Source: Pomacea canaliculata (taxonomy: Eukaryota > Mollusca > Gastropoda > Architaenioglossa > Ampullariidae). Taken from it: 64,000 bases of DNA. A program made the position numbers and the translations under genes. The notes beneath the pieces are model-generated. The model worked only from the letters and a program-made list of their open reading frames with translations, was not told where the DNA came from and did no database searches. Location: NCBI RefSeq assembly GCF_003073045.1, contig NC_037595.1, forward strand, positions 13,260,074-13,324,073. Direction: 5' to 3'. Positions 38,101-56,000 of this stretch are shown here, piece after piece; position 1 is the first letter of the stretch, and every line of letters begins with the position of its first letter.

Positions 38101-41100
38101 TTCCCCAAAAAGTAAGCATCTTATATGTCATAAAACTAGTGTTTCGAGTGTACATTTATCTGCGCATAGGAATACGCAAACAACATCATGATTTGCATGT
38201 GAACTTTAAACTGTGAGGAGTTTGTAATCTCTTTCTAGTTGACCATGCACGAGTAGCATTAATCAACAGCGCACAGGACTACATCAACGCCAGCTACATC
38301 GCAGTGCGTGTTAAGTTTTTTTTCACTACCAGGTATCAAAGTTTAATGCTACTTTCGCAGAATCAAGCAGAATAATAGCGACGTTAATTTAAACTAATGA
38401 GATTCATTTAGCATTTACACAAGTTTGCGATATTTTCGATCATTTAGTAAGAAGACTTCAGATTTAAGAAATTTTGGTTTTCTTCTTAAGGGAATTCATT
38501 TATAACTATCTTTTTTTTTTCAGCTGCGCATCACCAGCACCACGAATTATTTACTTTTTGTGTCCACTATTGACAGGGAGCTGATTCTCCTTGTGAATAC
38601 ATAGCTACACAGGCACCACTGTACTCTACTCTCTCTGACTTCTGGCGAATGGTCTACGAGCACAGGACAAGGGTCATCGTCATGCTATGTGACAGTGTAG
38701 AAAATGGAAAGGTCAGCGGAGTCTACAAGGATATTTCATATATATATATATCATTTGTGCACTTCTCTTCAGCCAGAAGAATCTTTATGTTTATTGGAAA
38801 CAACACACATTTTTCTACTTTTATTGCCAGATTGGAGAAACATCCAATCCTTTGTTTACAAAAATAAAAAAAGGATACGACTAAGAAATTATAAATTAAG
38901 AAACTCCTAATGCATAAAAACAAGAGAGAAGAATGATTTCGTGTCTAGTGACTACGTTTCCTTCATATGTATTCTTTCAATGGCAGAAAATGGTTGACCC
39001 GTACTGGCCTGACGAAATCAACGTACCAGTGCGACATGGGGAGCTGACTGTCACAATGACCGGTGTCTCTGTCCTTGAAACATATGCAGTGCGCAAGATA
39101 ATCGTGACAATGGTAAACTTTATGACATATTTTTATAATAGGTCTAAGCAACATATAAATATTGCCAGGGGTCTTCAAAGTAATTTATCGTATTAAACTT
39201 ATATATATATATCGCGGTATGTAATTTCTGGCTACGTAGGTCCTGACTGTCGGAATGGATGAAACACAAACAGCACACGCCTACTTTGCTTATGTTGCGA
39301 TTTTTCTTGCTCGGAGAGGAGAAGTCTAATTCTAAACTGTGACCAAAGTGGCCTAACCGCAAGTAAAAGCATAACAAGCCCTGCCTTGTAACTAGCATGT
39401 GTTCTATTTGTTATTGTCAGTAACTGAGAACACGTACCCAGTTATAATTACCCATGCGATTTAAAAAACTTGCTATTTGTAATTTGCCATGTGTATTTAA
39501 CAATCAAATTTGTGATCTTGCGGACGGCTGATGGTACAGCGAGAATCTGGAGTGTAGAGCGGATAAGCCAAAGTCAAAACCGGAAGAAGTTATTTTGCAT
39601 CACCTTTATTTTTCGTGTTTTCTATCTTCATTTGACGGTTATTCGAACTTTTGGACTGTGAACCACGCGATACAAGGAGACTTTTTTTCTGTAAAGTTCT
39701 TTCAGTCCTGCTGTTGCTGGAGAAAGACATTAATAAATGTGATTCTCCTTCATTTCTTCTTCGTAAAAGTAGTAGTAGTATTGTGAGTATTATTATTATA
39801 AATACTACGGTCACATGCATTCATAATTCTTTGAAAAGGTGGGTTTCGTCAGAAATGTAGGTAATTTGAAGTCTGTCATCCACATTTGAACTATAAAAAG
39901 GAAAAACAAAATTCTATGTATTGACGTGAACTTAGAAGTTGCGTGAAATCAAGCCATTTACTACTAAATAAATAAAATCAATCAACCAGTGTCTCGCGTC
40001 CCTCAATATTAGATACTTCTTAAGCCAAACATATTTGATTTGCTTTCTGGAATAATTTTTGGTTCTTGTACAACTGTTGTTGACTGTTTGACTCGATGCA
40101 GAGAGGACGACAAGACCTCAGAGTTACTCAGTTGTGCATCCGTGGGTCGAGCGAGTATTGGAGCCTTCGTGTTGAGCAGCTCATTGACTTCATTCGTGTT
40201 GCTGGTCGGCAGGCAAAACATTCCAGAGGACCGGTCACAGTCCACTGCAAGTAATACGGAATTCCATCATATCGCAACACTCGTACTATCCAAGTTATTT
40301 TTTTGGTAAAAATTGAAGGTCTTTCAATTGTGAACTGTGAACAGCTAGTTGGTGAAAAGGCTGTGTTTTCAATTCTCTTGTGAAATAAAAACGTTTTCAT
40401 CCAACACAATGAATAAAAATAATCACAAACAGAAATTACCGAAAAAAAACTTTCAAAAGATCAGAAAGATTCAAATGAATTCCTCCTTACATTGCTGTCA
40501 ACATGTGACTAATCATCACTTCTATTTCCTCTGTACAATAATACATTTTGCATCCACATGGCAAAAAAACAACAAAAAACAAACAAACAAACAAACAAAA
40601 AAAAAAAAAAACTTCTAGTTTTTTACAACAAAAGAAACATTTTCTTTGCGAACTGCATTACTTCTTGAAAAATGTCTTGTTTGTTTGTTTATTATTCTGT
40701 CTTTTGTTTTGCAGTCTCGGCGTTGGCAGGACTGGCATGTTCATTGCCCTCGATCTTTTGACTCGTTTTGTGGAGAAACACAACCTGAACAGTGAGGTGA
40801 ACGTGTATGATGTTGTCAAGAGAATGATGGGATGTCGTCCGAACATAATTCAGTCTCTGGTACTAAATAGGTTTTTTTTTTATATTTCATAATAGTTAAA
40901 AAAGACGTAGGTAAATACTTTTCTTTGTGAGAATCATTAATCATTTTGTCTCAAATATTTATCTAAACAAGCTGCTATTATGGATGTGCAATACTGTTGC
41001 GGCTAAAACACAACCCCTAATGTTGATCTCACAAATATCATTCTCCTCAAGCGATAATCAAAGTCAAAAGCAGTAACCTGATGATTTTTTGTGTGAAGGA

Positions 41101-42110
41101 CCAGTATATGTTCATACATTATGTACTCGGGTTGATCATCGAGGAGAAGATGCAGAACTGTTCTAGAAGAATCCCATCGGGTGTTTTCTATCAGAACGAA
41201 GGGCACACAGTCAATGTGTATAATGAACTCTACGAATCCAGTGAGTCGATCACTGTTATGTTTACACGCTGAGACGCTTTTGTTTGTACGTGTTTGTACA
41301 GGGGTGGGCAATTAATTTTCCCAAGGGGCCGCATGAGAAATTGGGATGGTCTTAGAGGGCCGGACTAACATAGTAAACTCAGTTTTACCCAATACTGTAT
41401 ATATAGTATATATACTGGCGGGCGGGCCAGAGGGCGGGCCGGTCAGAGACAGGAGGCGGGCCGGATGCGGCCCGCGGGCCGGCCTTTGCCCAGGTCTGTG
41501 TTTGTATGTAAGGTCAGATGATTCAAAGATGCAGCATTATGTTCATTTGTTTTCTTAGAATGCTTCAGATCTAGTAAAACGGTGTAACAACATATGTTGA
41601 AATGGGTATAGAGATATTGCTAGAGCAGACCTGGGCAAAGGGCGGCCCGCGGGCCGGATCCGGCCCGCCTCCTGTCTCTGACCGGCCCGCCCGCTGGCCC
41701 GCCAGCCAGTATATATTATATTCTATATATACAGTATTGGGTAAAACTGAGTTAACTATATTAGTCCGGCCCTCTAAAACCATCCCAATTTCTCATGCGG
41801 CCCCTTGGGAAAATTAATTGCCCACCCCTGTGCTAGAGTAAAAAAGTTTGCACTAGAATTAATACTGTTTAGACCGAATGTCCGATAGTATCATTCAAAA
41901 ACAGCATGCTTATTAGATGCTATACAAAGCAAAGTTTCCAATATTTCACCATATCTTGTTATCCTTAAATTATTCATTAATCAATGAGGCTGCCAGATTA
42001 CTGTACTTAGTTCCTCGTTAAAGCGCTTCACGTCTTTTATGTTTAATTATTTTTAAATTGCTTTCCCTTTCCTAGTTGGACACGAGAACATCGATCTACA
42101 GCGCTACTGA
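29120..42110 (+). CDS. Receptor-type tyrosine phosphatase, EGF-like ectodomain, single PTP domain
   Basis: Eighteen exons join with consistent phases (592 residues): 29120-29170, 30781-30829, 31285-31410, 32137-32256, 32592-32711, 33496-33615, 33996-34043, 35135-35240, 36355-36402, 36739-36829, 37977-38079, 38239-38303, 38577-38711, 38987-39112, 40102-40250, 40715-40859, 41099-41240 and 42076-42110. Residues 1-33 are a signal peptide. Four six-cysteine EGF-like modules follow (spacing C-5-C-5-C-4-C-1-C-10-C in modules 3 and 4), then a two-cysteine stub. The membrane helix is at ~219-242, followed by RRRKR. The PTP domain starts near HLFQEEFD (~286) and includes DYINASYI, DFWRMVYEH and VHCNLGVGRTG. 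Catalytic Cys485 and Arg491 and the Q loop (IQSLDQY) are kept. KNRY reads KNRS (322), and the WPD position reads SSE (452-454). The protein is probably weakly active or a pseudophosphatase. The last exon is only 11 codons. Confidence 0.9.
29220..29535 (+). mobile_element. tRNA-derived SINE with target-site duplication
   Basis: It begins GGCCCGGTGGCGCAACGG (A-box-like), has a GAGTTCATTTCTC B-box-like segment, a non-tRNA body, and a poly(A) tail of about 24 bases. An 11-base duplication, TCACCTTTCCC, flanks it at 29209-29219 and 29536-29546. It lies in intron 1 of the receptor phosphatase, about 40 bases past exon 1. The intact duplication and long A tail suggest a fairly recent insertion. Confidence 0.88.
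31530..31900. other. GC-richer island with two CRE-type octamers
   Basis: Within AT-rich intron 3 of the receptor phosphatase, a GC-richer block contains perfect TGACGTCA at 31725-31732 and 31804-31811, and a TATA-like GGATAAAAATAG near 31783. It could be an inserted element or an internal promoter/enhancer. I found no terminal repeats or coding sequence. Confidence 0.35.
32480..34110 (+). repeat. Tandem duplication of an EGF-like exon with flanking introns
   Basis: Exons 5 (32592-32711) and 6 (33496-33615) are nearly identical. Upstream intron sequence is repeated as well (TTTTGGTGAGATAAATAATTTG before each), as is the downstream piece (GAATGCATCATCGATAATGAAAGGGA). A third, shorter copy surrounds exon 7 (33996-34043), where only the first third of the module survives before a GTGAGTAC donor. 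The duplicated unit is about 900 bases for the first pair and 500 for the truncated copy. Confidence 0.85.
41301..41498 (+). mobile_element. Non-autonomous hAT element (MITE) 1
   Basis: A 198-bp element with imperfect terminal inverted repeats CAGGGGTGGGCAA and TTTGCCCAGGTCTG, GC-rich inside (GGGCCGG repeats). An exact 8-bp target duplication TGTTTGTA lies at 41293-41300 and 41499-41506. No transposase is encoded. It sits in the last intron of the receptor phosphatase. Confidence 0.93.
41626..41830 (-). mobile_element. Non-autonomous hAT element (MITE) 2, opposite orientation
   Basis: A 205-bp copy of the same family as 41301-41498, inverted. It begins CAGACCTGGGCAAA and ends TTGCCCACCCCTG. 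Its own 8-bp target duplication TGCTAGAG lies at 41618-41625 and 41831-41838, so it inserted independently. The two copies form a potential hairpin in the pre-mRNA. Confidence 0.93.
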
Positions 42111-42198
42111 CGAGAATCAGATGAATTGACATCATTGCTCAACTGACGCTATTCTCTAACGACGACTGCAAGATGAGAGTAGCTCTGAGGACAATCAA

Positions 42199-42204
42199 AA
42201 TAAA
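42199..42204 (+). terminator. Poly(A) signal AATAAA, receptor phosphatase
   Basis: AATAAA lies 89 bases after the TGA stop of the receptor phosphatase and is the first canonical hexamer downstream. Confidence 0.6.
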
Positions 42205-43764
42205 ATACACACTATAAATTGTTTTCCACATGTAGGCTGACCTTGACAGTTGTAAATCACGTTCTTGAACGTTTATTTATTTTGAATTTTTTCTGTCAGT
42301 CAACAGTCAATGCTATTCTTATTTTTCCTCCAAAATGAAATTCTTATATATGTGTGTGTGAAAGGATTCTTTGGACTAAAAGGCTTAAGCAAAGCTTATC
42401 CCTGCAAAAGCAGAGGCCGCATACTGCCATGCATAGTCCTGTATTAACTCCAGCGAAAACTTAGCTCCGTCGCTTGAAAAGCAGGTTTCATATGAAAAGT
42501 ACTATGGTAACTCACAAAAACATTCTAGCAGCCCTCCTCCCTGAAACAGCTCATTTCTTCTTCGGCTGTTATCTAACAAAATGATCCGACAAGACACATC
42601 AGTGTCAATAAATGTCAAATCTCTATACACACTGTTTCTTTGTCTGAAGTGGCAACGAATGTTCAGGAAGTTTGTAAATAAATGATGCCACTTGGACCAG
42701 GGGGGGGGGTGGTATTATTTCGTGCTCCAGCAACATGTCTGTCCTAAGGCAACGGTCATCATTGGTACCTTAATTATGTCTACAGTTTCTACAGACAAAT
42801 CCCCCCCAAAGAAACAGAAAAGGGCCACCTGTTTCTCCAAGAGTTAAATACCTGCTATTTATTCAAGGACGAATGAAAAATGTGTATTGAATAAGGAAAT
42901 ATAACGTTTTACAGTACTTTTAAAATGTAATAAGGATTAATACAGTGCTTTACAACTAAAATATTAATAAGTATGCATAAAATTTGAGCAGAGTATATAC
43001 AGGTAGCAATTAATCAACCATGTTAACAGGGAAAACCCTATTTGATTGAAATCAATTAAATTCCATTGTCTTTGCTTTACATCATGAACGTTTTCCTAAA
43101 AAATCTAAATTTTATAATAAAAATTAGTGATAAATTTAATTAAATGATATCTACATATATCAGAATCTTCTGTTGTCTGGGTCAGAGTGATGACAGTCGC
43201 GTTCACAAGGAGGTTGCTGATTTCCATGTATCCGTTTTTATGTACAGATTGTTGTCTGCTCGATCATTATTTAGTACACACATCATTTCCCACATGCCTC
43301 TACACCCACATGGCATGTCTTCTCCCTTTATTTGTATGCTGCATTAAAATGAATGCCTTCCATAGGATAAAAAAACAAATTGTCGACCAACTTAAAGGTG
43401 GGGGAGGGGGAACAAAAGAAAACGAAGAATAAAGCAAATGTTTGCATGGTTTACTTAGATTATATATTTTTCACAAAAACTGAAATTTATCAGATATTGA
43501 ATATATTTTCAAATATTATGCTCTTTGTTCACGCTTACTTCTACCCTACTCCCACTGACAGTGGCACTATTGTGTAATTGATACACTTCAGTCTAATGAA
43601 ACAAAGTGCCTTTTTTTTCATAAGTGCTTGAAAAAGAAGCAAGAAAACTGATAACAGACACGAAAGCAATGTCTGGCTACATAACATTCATCTCATGCAG
43701 GCAGTCTATACACACCAATTCTGCATGTTATGTTGCGTGCGTCCATGTATTTCTCTTTGCGTTT

Positions 43765-43830
43765 GTTTTGTAAAGCGCTATGAGCTTGCCCACATGGCAA
43801 GATATAGCGCTGTATCAGTTCACTTTATTA
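43765..43830 (+). repeat. Retroelement 3'-tail-like fragment
   Basis: GTAAAGCGCTATGAGCTTGCCC then GGCAAGATATAGCGCTGTAT, a short inverted GCGCTAT hairpin. Similar tails at 51035-51070 (GTGCTTTGAGCAAA...GCGATATAAATG) and 51640-51690 follow or resemble LINE 3' ends. Confidence 0.5.
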
Positions 43831-43914
43831 TTTATTAATACAATAAAAAATAATTCCTTGGTTTAATGGAACGTCATTCTGTTTTCCGATCTTATTGAAG
43901 CAGCTATAAAGGGT

Positions 43915-44110
43915 GATCTGGTGTTGTAGCCATAAGCGCCTGTCACAAATACAGTGAATGTTGGCTGTCCTGGGTTCAGCTCTTGTCTTGGGCACACTGT
44001 TCTTTCTCTGTATGTGACATCTGTTTACATGGCTGGCTGCCTTGCCGTAATATAGCCTTAGTTGGTGGCTCGGAGTAGAACACAAATCATTCCCCCCACC
44101 CACCCACACA
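43915..44110 (+). repeat. Diverged copy of the tRNA-derived SINE
   Basis: It matches the 29220 SINE from AAGCGCCTGTCACAAATACA through GGCACACTGTTCTTTCTCTG to GGCTGGCTGCC, with a degraded head, an altered 3' body and no poly(A) tail. It is older than the 29220 copy. The 3' part (ATATAGCCTTAGTTG) recurs at ~50690. Confidence 0.75.
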
Positions 44111-44204
44111 AGCAGTTAAAAACAGCTTCTTCTTTTTTGTTCCTATTAACCCCCAGTGCCCATGCTATTCTTAGAATCTTTCGTTTGTTAGTATGTGCAA
44201 CTAA

Positions 44205-44460
44205 GTCTATAGCACAAGCTCACCATTTCTACAAATGTTAAGAAATTTGTGGGAATTAGTTGTGTAAACACATATGCTCCATGCTCTTTCTTCCTGCAGT
44301 TGAAGCATGGGTGATCAAAGGTGTCTTTGGCATGACAAAAGGTTGTCATATATATAGAATTATGAAAATGCATGCTGTTTAAAGTTTTTTTTGTTTTTGT
44401 TTGCTTCAAGCTAGTAACATGACTTCTGGTCCCTTGTGCATGCTAGAACACCAATATATA
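44205..44460. repeat. Segmental duplication upstream of POLR2F (segment a)
   Basis: 44205-44312 (AGCTCACCATTTCTACAAATG...ATGCTCCATGCTC) is repeated at 44860-44955, next to POLR2F exon 1. The adjoining 44330-44460 (AATGCATGCTGTTTAAAG...CCCTTGTGCATGCTA) is repeated at ~47580-47700 in intron 2. Function unknown. Confidence 0.75.
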
Positions 44461-44701
44461 TATATATTAGTTTATGGAATTAGAATAAAGTCTTTTGCCT
44501 ATCTTTCTCACTGAGAGGATAAATTATAGCTCAAATATTTAATTTGGGATTTGTAATGAGTTGTGAAGCTAACTGTTTATTCTAATTGATTGCAGTAAGT
44601 TTTCCAAGAAGTTTGCATAGGAACAGTTTTTTGGTGTGTGTGAAAGAGAGAGTTATACTGAAACAATAATTTTATGATTACAATATTTTTCATCTACCTT
44701 T

Positions 44702-44850
44702 TGAGATTAGCAGTAATAGAGTTTATACCATAGCATGATTACATTTAGATTAGATGGAAATTTTTAATGTCTTCTTTTCATTGAATTGAAATGAATAATA
44801 CAAGTACGTACACACTTCTGAAAAAAGATGCACATTTATGTTTACCTAAC
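44702..44850 (+). repeat. Segmental duplication upstream of POLR2F (segment b)
   Basis: GAGATTAGCAGTAATAGAGT through TTTACCTAA, repeated with ~90% or better identity at 48451-48600 in POLR2F intron 3. With segment a, this suggests a duplicated block of roughly 0.7 kb placed on both sides of exons 1-3, in the same orientation. Confidence 0.8.
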
Positions 44851-45091
44851 TGTACAGCACGAGCTCACCATTTCTACAAATGCTAAGAATTTTTCGGTAA
44901 TTGGTCGTGTACACACACATACGCTCCATGCTCTCTCTTTCTATAGTTGGGGTTAAGGGAATTGAAGGAAATCTTCTGTGTAGAGAGTACAGAAGTGTGG
45001 GACGGAAGTTCTCAAGGGGGATAACTATTAAGCTCGTTTCCACACACTGTGCTCGTTTCTAGAGATTTAAACTCTCGAAGCACGCAGAAAC

Positions 45092-51186
<6,095 letters not shown>

Positions 51187-51198
51187 GACTATTTTTAA

Positions 51199-51204
51199 AA
51201 TAAA
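51199..51204 (+). terminator. Poly(A) signal AATAAA, POLR2F
   Basis: AATAAA lies 12 bases after the TAA stop, followed by a GT- and T-rich stretch. This fits a very short 3' UTR. Confidence 0.75.
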
Positions 51205-53079
51205 GTTGTATTTTATTATTGTATTGTTTATGTTTTGTTTAAATGCTTTGCTATTATTGGACTAGATAGAAAATCCTCCAATAAAGAACTTCTTAGATGG
51301 GTATGTGTGTGTTAGAGAGAATGAACTAAGTAGAAAACATTAAAGCCTTTATATCACACACACTTTCATTTAAAATGAAAAACCCTTTGATATGTTACAT
51401 GGTAGTGCATAAATAGCACATGTTAACATGAATTTATAAGCGATTATTGTAATCTCCTAAAGTATTTAATAAATACAAATTCACTGGTCTATGAGTTTAA
51501 GCTTATTTCTTGCGTTAACGTCTGCATTCACACACGAACATGTGTGTGTGTGGTAAGACCGATAGACAATTCCCCCAAAAATGTAAAAAAGAGAAATTCA
51601 ATTAAAAAATAATAATAGCAATAATAAAGGTGTGATTTATATAGCGCATGATCACGTTCACGAAAGAGCATGCTCTCAGCGCTTAAGGGTAGTAGAACTA
51701 TCCAGACAGATAATAAATGACAAACACAGACGACACAAAGCGGAATTGGGGAACAAACAGTAAGGATGGCGAGTTTTATAAATCTGCAGAGGAAGACGAG
51801 CAAGCGGACTAAATCACAAATATTGACAAGTATATTGATTGGTGGAAGAAGCAATACTCAAAAGATAAATAACAACAGCTTTAGACGTCAGAATAAAGAT
51901 GTCAACAGAATGCCAAGAGGCCAGCACAGAGTCGTGAAGAAGACTTAAATAACGAGTAATCACAGAAGTAACAAGCTCTTTCCTTGTGTACACTGATATA
52001 GACTGAAGTAACAGGAAGTATAGTCATTTGTAAAATAAGGCAGATTGAATGCCAAGTCATCTGCACAATCAAACAAGTATGCAAACCTGACGCTTCAAGG
52101 GAGGCTACCGTCAAGGCAACGTCGTACCGGCAGTTGTCTTCCCATCGAACAATTTCACGAGATGCAGAAGGAAGGTTTACTCCAAATCAGCACAAAGATC
52201 CCACAAGTTTTTGTTTCAACACTGAAATGAGATTTTACTTAAATCGTGACAAAGATAGTAAACATAATGCGCAATGGACGGCTTTCTTACAATCTATTTT
52301 TCTTCCTTGTCGATTGTGAGATGTGCGTGCGTGCGTGCTTGTGTGTCTGTAGCTCGTGCATGCGTTCGATCCTGTTTCTCCTTACAAATACCATATACAT
52401 GTGCTCATGTGGCTTTTGTATCTCTTTTCTCTCATTGTTTCATGAACTTGTGTGTTTGTGTGTGTGTGTGATAGATTCTGTGTTTGTCTCACTTCCTCGC
52501 TACTACGTGTGTGATGTGCACAAAGACGAATGTGTGCATGTGTGAGCATGTGGTATCTTTTGCATTTTATCAAACACCTTTAGTAACAAAATTTGAACAA
52601 ATTAATTAAAAAAAAATGAGAAAAATAAAGAAATAAATAATGTAAAAATAAAAGCAAGTGCTAAGCAAAATAAATTTTACTGCTTTTGATGTTCCATTTC
52701 TCCCACTCTAAAATACTTCCTGCTTGATAAGGCATTTGACAGGGGATTCAATAAACTCCCTTTACCTGCATTATCTCGGCGACATCGTCTTCACGTGATC
52801 GTCACCTCTACTTCCTGTGTCAGTGATAGTCCTGAGAGCACGACCAGTCATCAAACTACACAGGTGACAGTCTCACCTGTACGCGGGACATGACGACAAC
52901 ATCGTCACTGCAGGAGATAGTCTCACCCGTACTCAGGCAACATCGTCACTCGATAACAGCCCGGAGTCGGAGCGACATCGTCTAGCGACTGTCCCGACAG
53001 GTTGGAGGTGTCGGGGAAGTTAGGGGGATCGGAGGCTGGGGTTGACTGTGTGGGGAACCAATGTACCTTGTACCTCACC
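51205..53079. other. Intergenic, no gene recognised
   Basis: Between POLR2F and the FN3 receptor. It holds GT repeats near 51540, an element-tail-like piece at 51640-51690, GT-rich runs at 52320-52540, A-rich DNA to 52680, and short imperfect direct repeats (TCACCTGTACGC/TCACCCGTACTC, GACAACATCGTCACT) at 52860-52980 next to the FN3 gene start. The last may be promoter DNA. Confidence 0.45.
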
Positions 53080-56000
53080 ATGTATCGGATCTACATCATC
53101 TTTTTGATGCTGCCTATGGCAGTATCAACGGTAAGTGGATTGTCACTAGTCTCCATTAATACTCTTATGAAACGAGAAGCAGTTTGCCAGTTGACAATTT
53201 TCTTTTTGCAGGAAGTGAAACACGACAGGCAGACAGACAGTGAAAGAGAAATAAAGATATACGACGAGAGCAAAGAGAGAGAAAGCAAACTAACATTGGC
53301 TATATGGTGCTGTGTATTCAAATCGTAGAAAAGAAAATATTAGACTAGAAGGGGAAGGGAGAGAGAAAGAGGAAAAACGAAGGGATTTCAGAAAAAACGA
53401 AGAGAGTTCAGAAAAAGAATTTCAATTCTTTACTGATATGTGGTAGAGAGAGAGAGAGTGTTTTAAAAGTACAACACATGTACAGGTAGACTATTGTCTT
53501 TATATTTGATGTCAACATCGCCAGAGAACATGAGGAAGAGTCACATTAATGTGGAAAAGCTGCGCTGCGATAAGCATGAAAATGATTTAAAAAAAACCCA
53601 AAGGCTGTTGTATTGCTGTAAAACTAAACTATGTTTAGAAATAGGATGTCGGTTTTTGTAAAGTCTCTGTAGTCTCTTAATGCTAAGGTTAATACACAAT
53701 GTCCGTGTAATAATGCCAGATGAGATAAACTTGATGTATTTAATAATTCATTAATGACAGTTTTCATAAAGCATTGTTCACGTATAAGAGAGGGGGAAGT
53801 GTAAGTGAAAATGAAGGTATGTTTGCTTCGTTGTACATGTGTGTGTGAGAGAGAGAGAGAGGGAGAGAAAGTGAGTGTGTGTGTATATATATATGGTGTG
53901 AGGAGAGAGAGAAAGAGTGTATGTGCGAGAGAGAGAGAGAGAGAGAGTGTGTGTTACAGTTATGAAACTAATACAAAACTAGTTGTACTGTAATGCAAAT
54001 ATTTTTAGTTTTAATTAAAAAAGACTGAAAAAAGTCACCCTAGTCACCATGTTAACTTGAAAAGAAACAAAAGGAGAATCTAAAAAGAACTCAAAGTTAG
54101 CAAACACACATACACGCTCTTACACACGCACGCATGCAGACATGGAAGAATAGAAAGGCAAAACGAACGAAAATAAATCTGAAATAAAAGAAAACATAAA
54201 AGTAGAAACGACAATGAAGTAAAAAGAAAACTTACGAATGTAATACAAATTGAAAGAAACCACATCAAAAACGAATAAAACAATAAAGGAAGGAAACTGT
54301 AAAATCTAGTTTTCAGCAGACTGATGTTTATATTTTTGCTTGCTACTATTTACAGATCGCTACCACAGCCACGTCTTCTACTGATGAACCAGGTATGAAA
54401 ACACGAACACGTGGAGTAGACTTTTGTCCCACTGGGTCTCTATCTTCTTGAAGTATGTAACACTACAGCATCCCACGGGGTCCTCTGGGTACATTCCCCC
54501 CTACCCCCACAAAATCACTTACTGTTCTCCCTACTAAGTCTTCAAGTATTTCAACTGAGGACCAAAAACTGATTTTATGAACATCTACATTTTCTGTATC
54601 ATGTAAGTCACATAAAATATACTTGGTTACTCTTACAAAAATGTGCGCTTGCGTGCATGTGTGTGTGTGTGTGTGTTTCCTCACCTGTGTGTGTGCGTGC
54701 GTGTGTTTACAGTTCCCAACACACCGAGCGACTTTTGGTGGTCCCCACCTTATGGACCTAATGTAACGTTTAACTTCACCGTGGATGGCTCATTTGCCAT
54801 GTGTGACGTCACGGTGCAAGGATTTGACTTTACAGAGAACGTCACCGGCACCTGTGAAAGTGTGTACGTCACTGGTCTAAAGAACGGGAGGATTTACAAC
54901 CTGACCGTGACTGTCTACAGAGGAACTAAAGCCAGTCAACCCGCACTTTTCAACTTTACCACCGATGAGACTGGTGAGCGGACTAACGATGATTAAAATG
55001 ACAGCTACGACAAAAATGATGAAAATGAAAAGAGAGAAACACTTTTGACATACTCCTTTATGAATATAGAAAGAAACGGTTAGTTGTCTAAAAGTTCAGA
55101 GTTCCTTGATGATTTTTGTAACTATGACAAAAGAAATTAAGATGTAGTCCCCTGATTTGTATTCCACTGTAAGTGTTGTTATTCTTCATATTGCCGTCAA
55201 CATGTCTACTAAGAGAATTTAACTCTTAAGTCTGGAAACCCAACAACATTTTAATGGGGTTTTGTGAATCCTTTGATGTATTTGTGGAAAATGTAATCTA
55301 AGGAGGTATGAAGGGTTGACAGGAGAAGAAAATGCCCGGCATTGTTGCTGATGTTGTTGCAATGTAAAGCCACGTTTGATGGCTGTATTTCTGTGTCTTT
55401 CATCGTCTAGCTGTTCAGACAAGGAATACAGGAATATTTTCTCTAGCTTCAACATGTATACTTCTGCTGCCTTGTTGAGATTGTACGGGAAAAGACGGAT
55501 GAAAGCTTTATAGGCTCGACTCCATTAAAAATGTGTTCATCTATCTGTCTGTCCCTCCGTGCATTTATCTGTGTGTTGAGAGAATTCATTTCGGACTTGC
55601 AGCGTCACAGGCTGTGAGAGACCTCGCCGTTAGTGTGAGTGACAACTCCTTAAATGTCACGTGGCAGAAACCAGAAGACATCAACGGAATATTACATGGG
55701 TATGGGTTAATTGTCAGACAAGGATCCCAGTCTGTGCAGGCGATCGTGTACTCGGCCATGGATCAGTCAAGTAATAGCACAAGATGTGAGATAAAGGTGA
55801 GTTATTCTCTCTATCACTCACTTTTTTCTTTCTCTTCCTTAAAAGTCTCTCTCTTTCACACACACACACACACACACGCACACACACAAACATACACATA
55901 CACATGCACAAACAAACTCATGCAAACACATACACATCTGTATTTGCACATCCATAATTTTACTTTAACATCAAACAATATAAGACAAATTACTGTTGAG

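Larger units (their letters stand above)
42205..45091. other. Intergenic with SINE and duplicated sequence; POLR2F promoter side
   Basis: This lies between the receptor phosphatase and POLR2F. Up to ~43740 I see only AT-rich sequence with a G run near 42700. From 43765 it holds an element tail, a SINE fragment and segments also found in POLR2F introns, listed separately. The POLR2F core promoter should be just before 45092; no TATA box is evident. Confidence 0.45.

Noticed and set aside
39470-39661. WD40-like peptide TADGTARIWSVE
   Set aside because: A single short match in intron 14 of the receptor phosphatase, without other repeats or splice context; exons 14 and 15 join directly in phase.
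41346-41817. Matching open frames on both strands (MVLEGRTNIVNSVLPNTVY)
   Set aside because: They lie inside two inverted hAT MITEs and carry no transposase motif.
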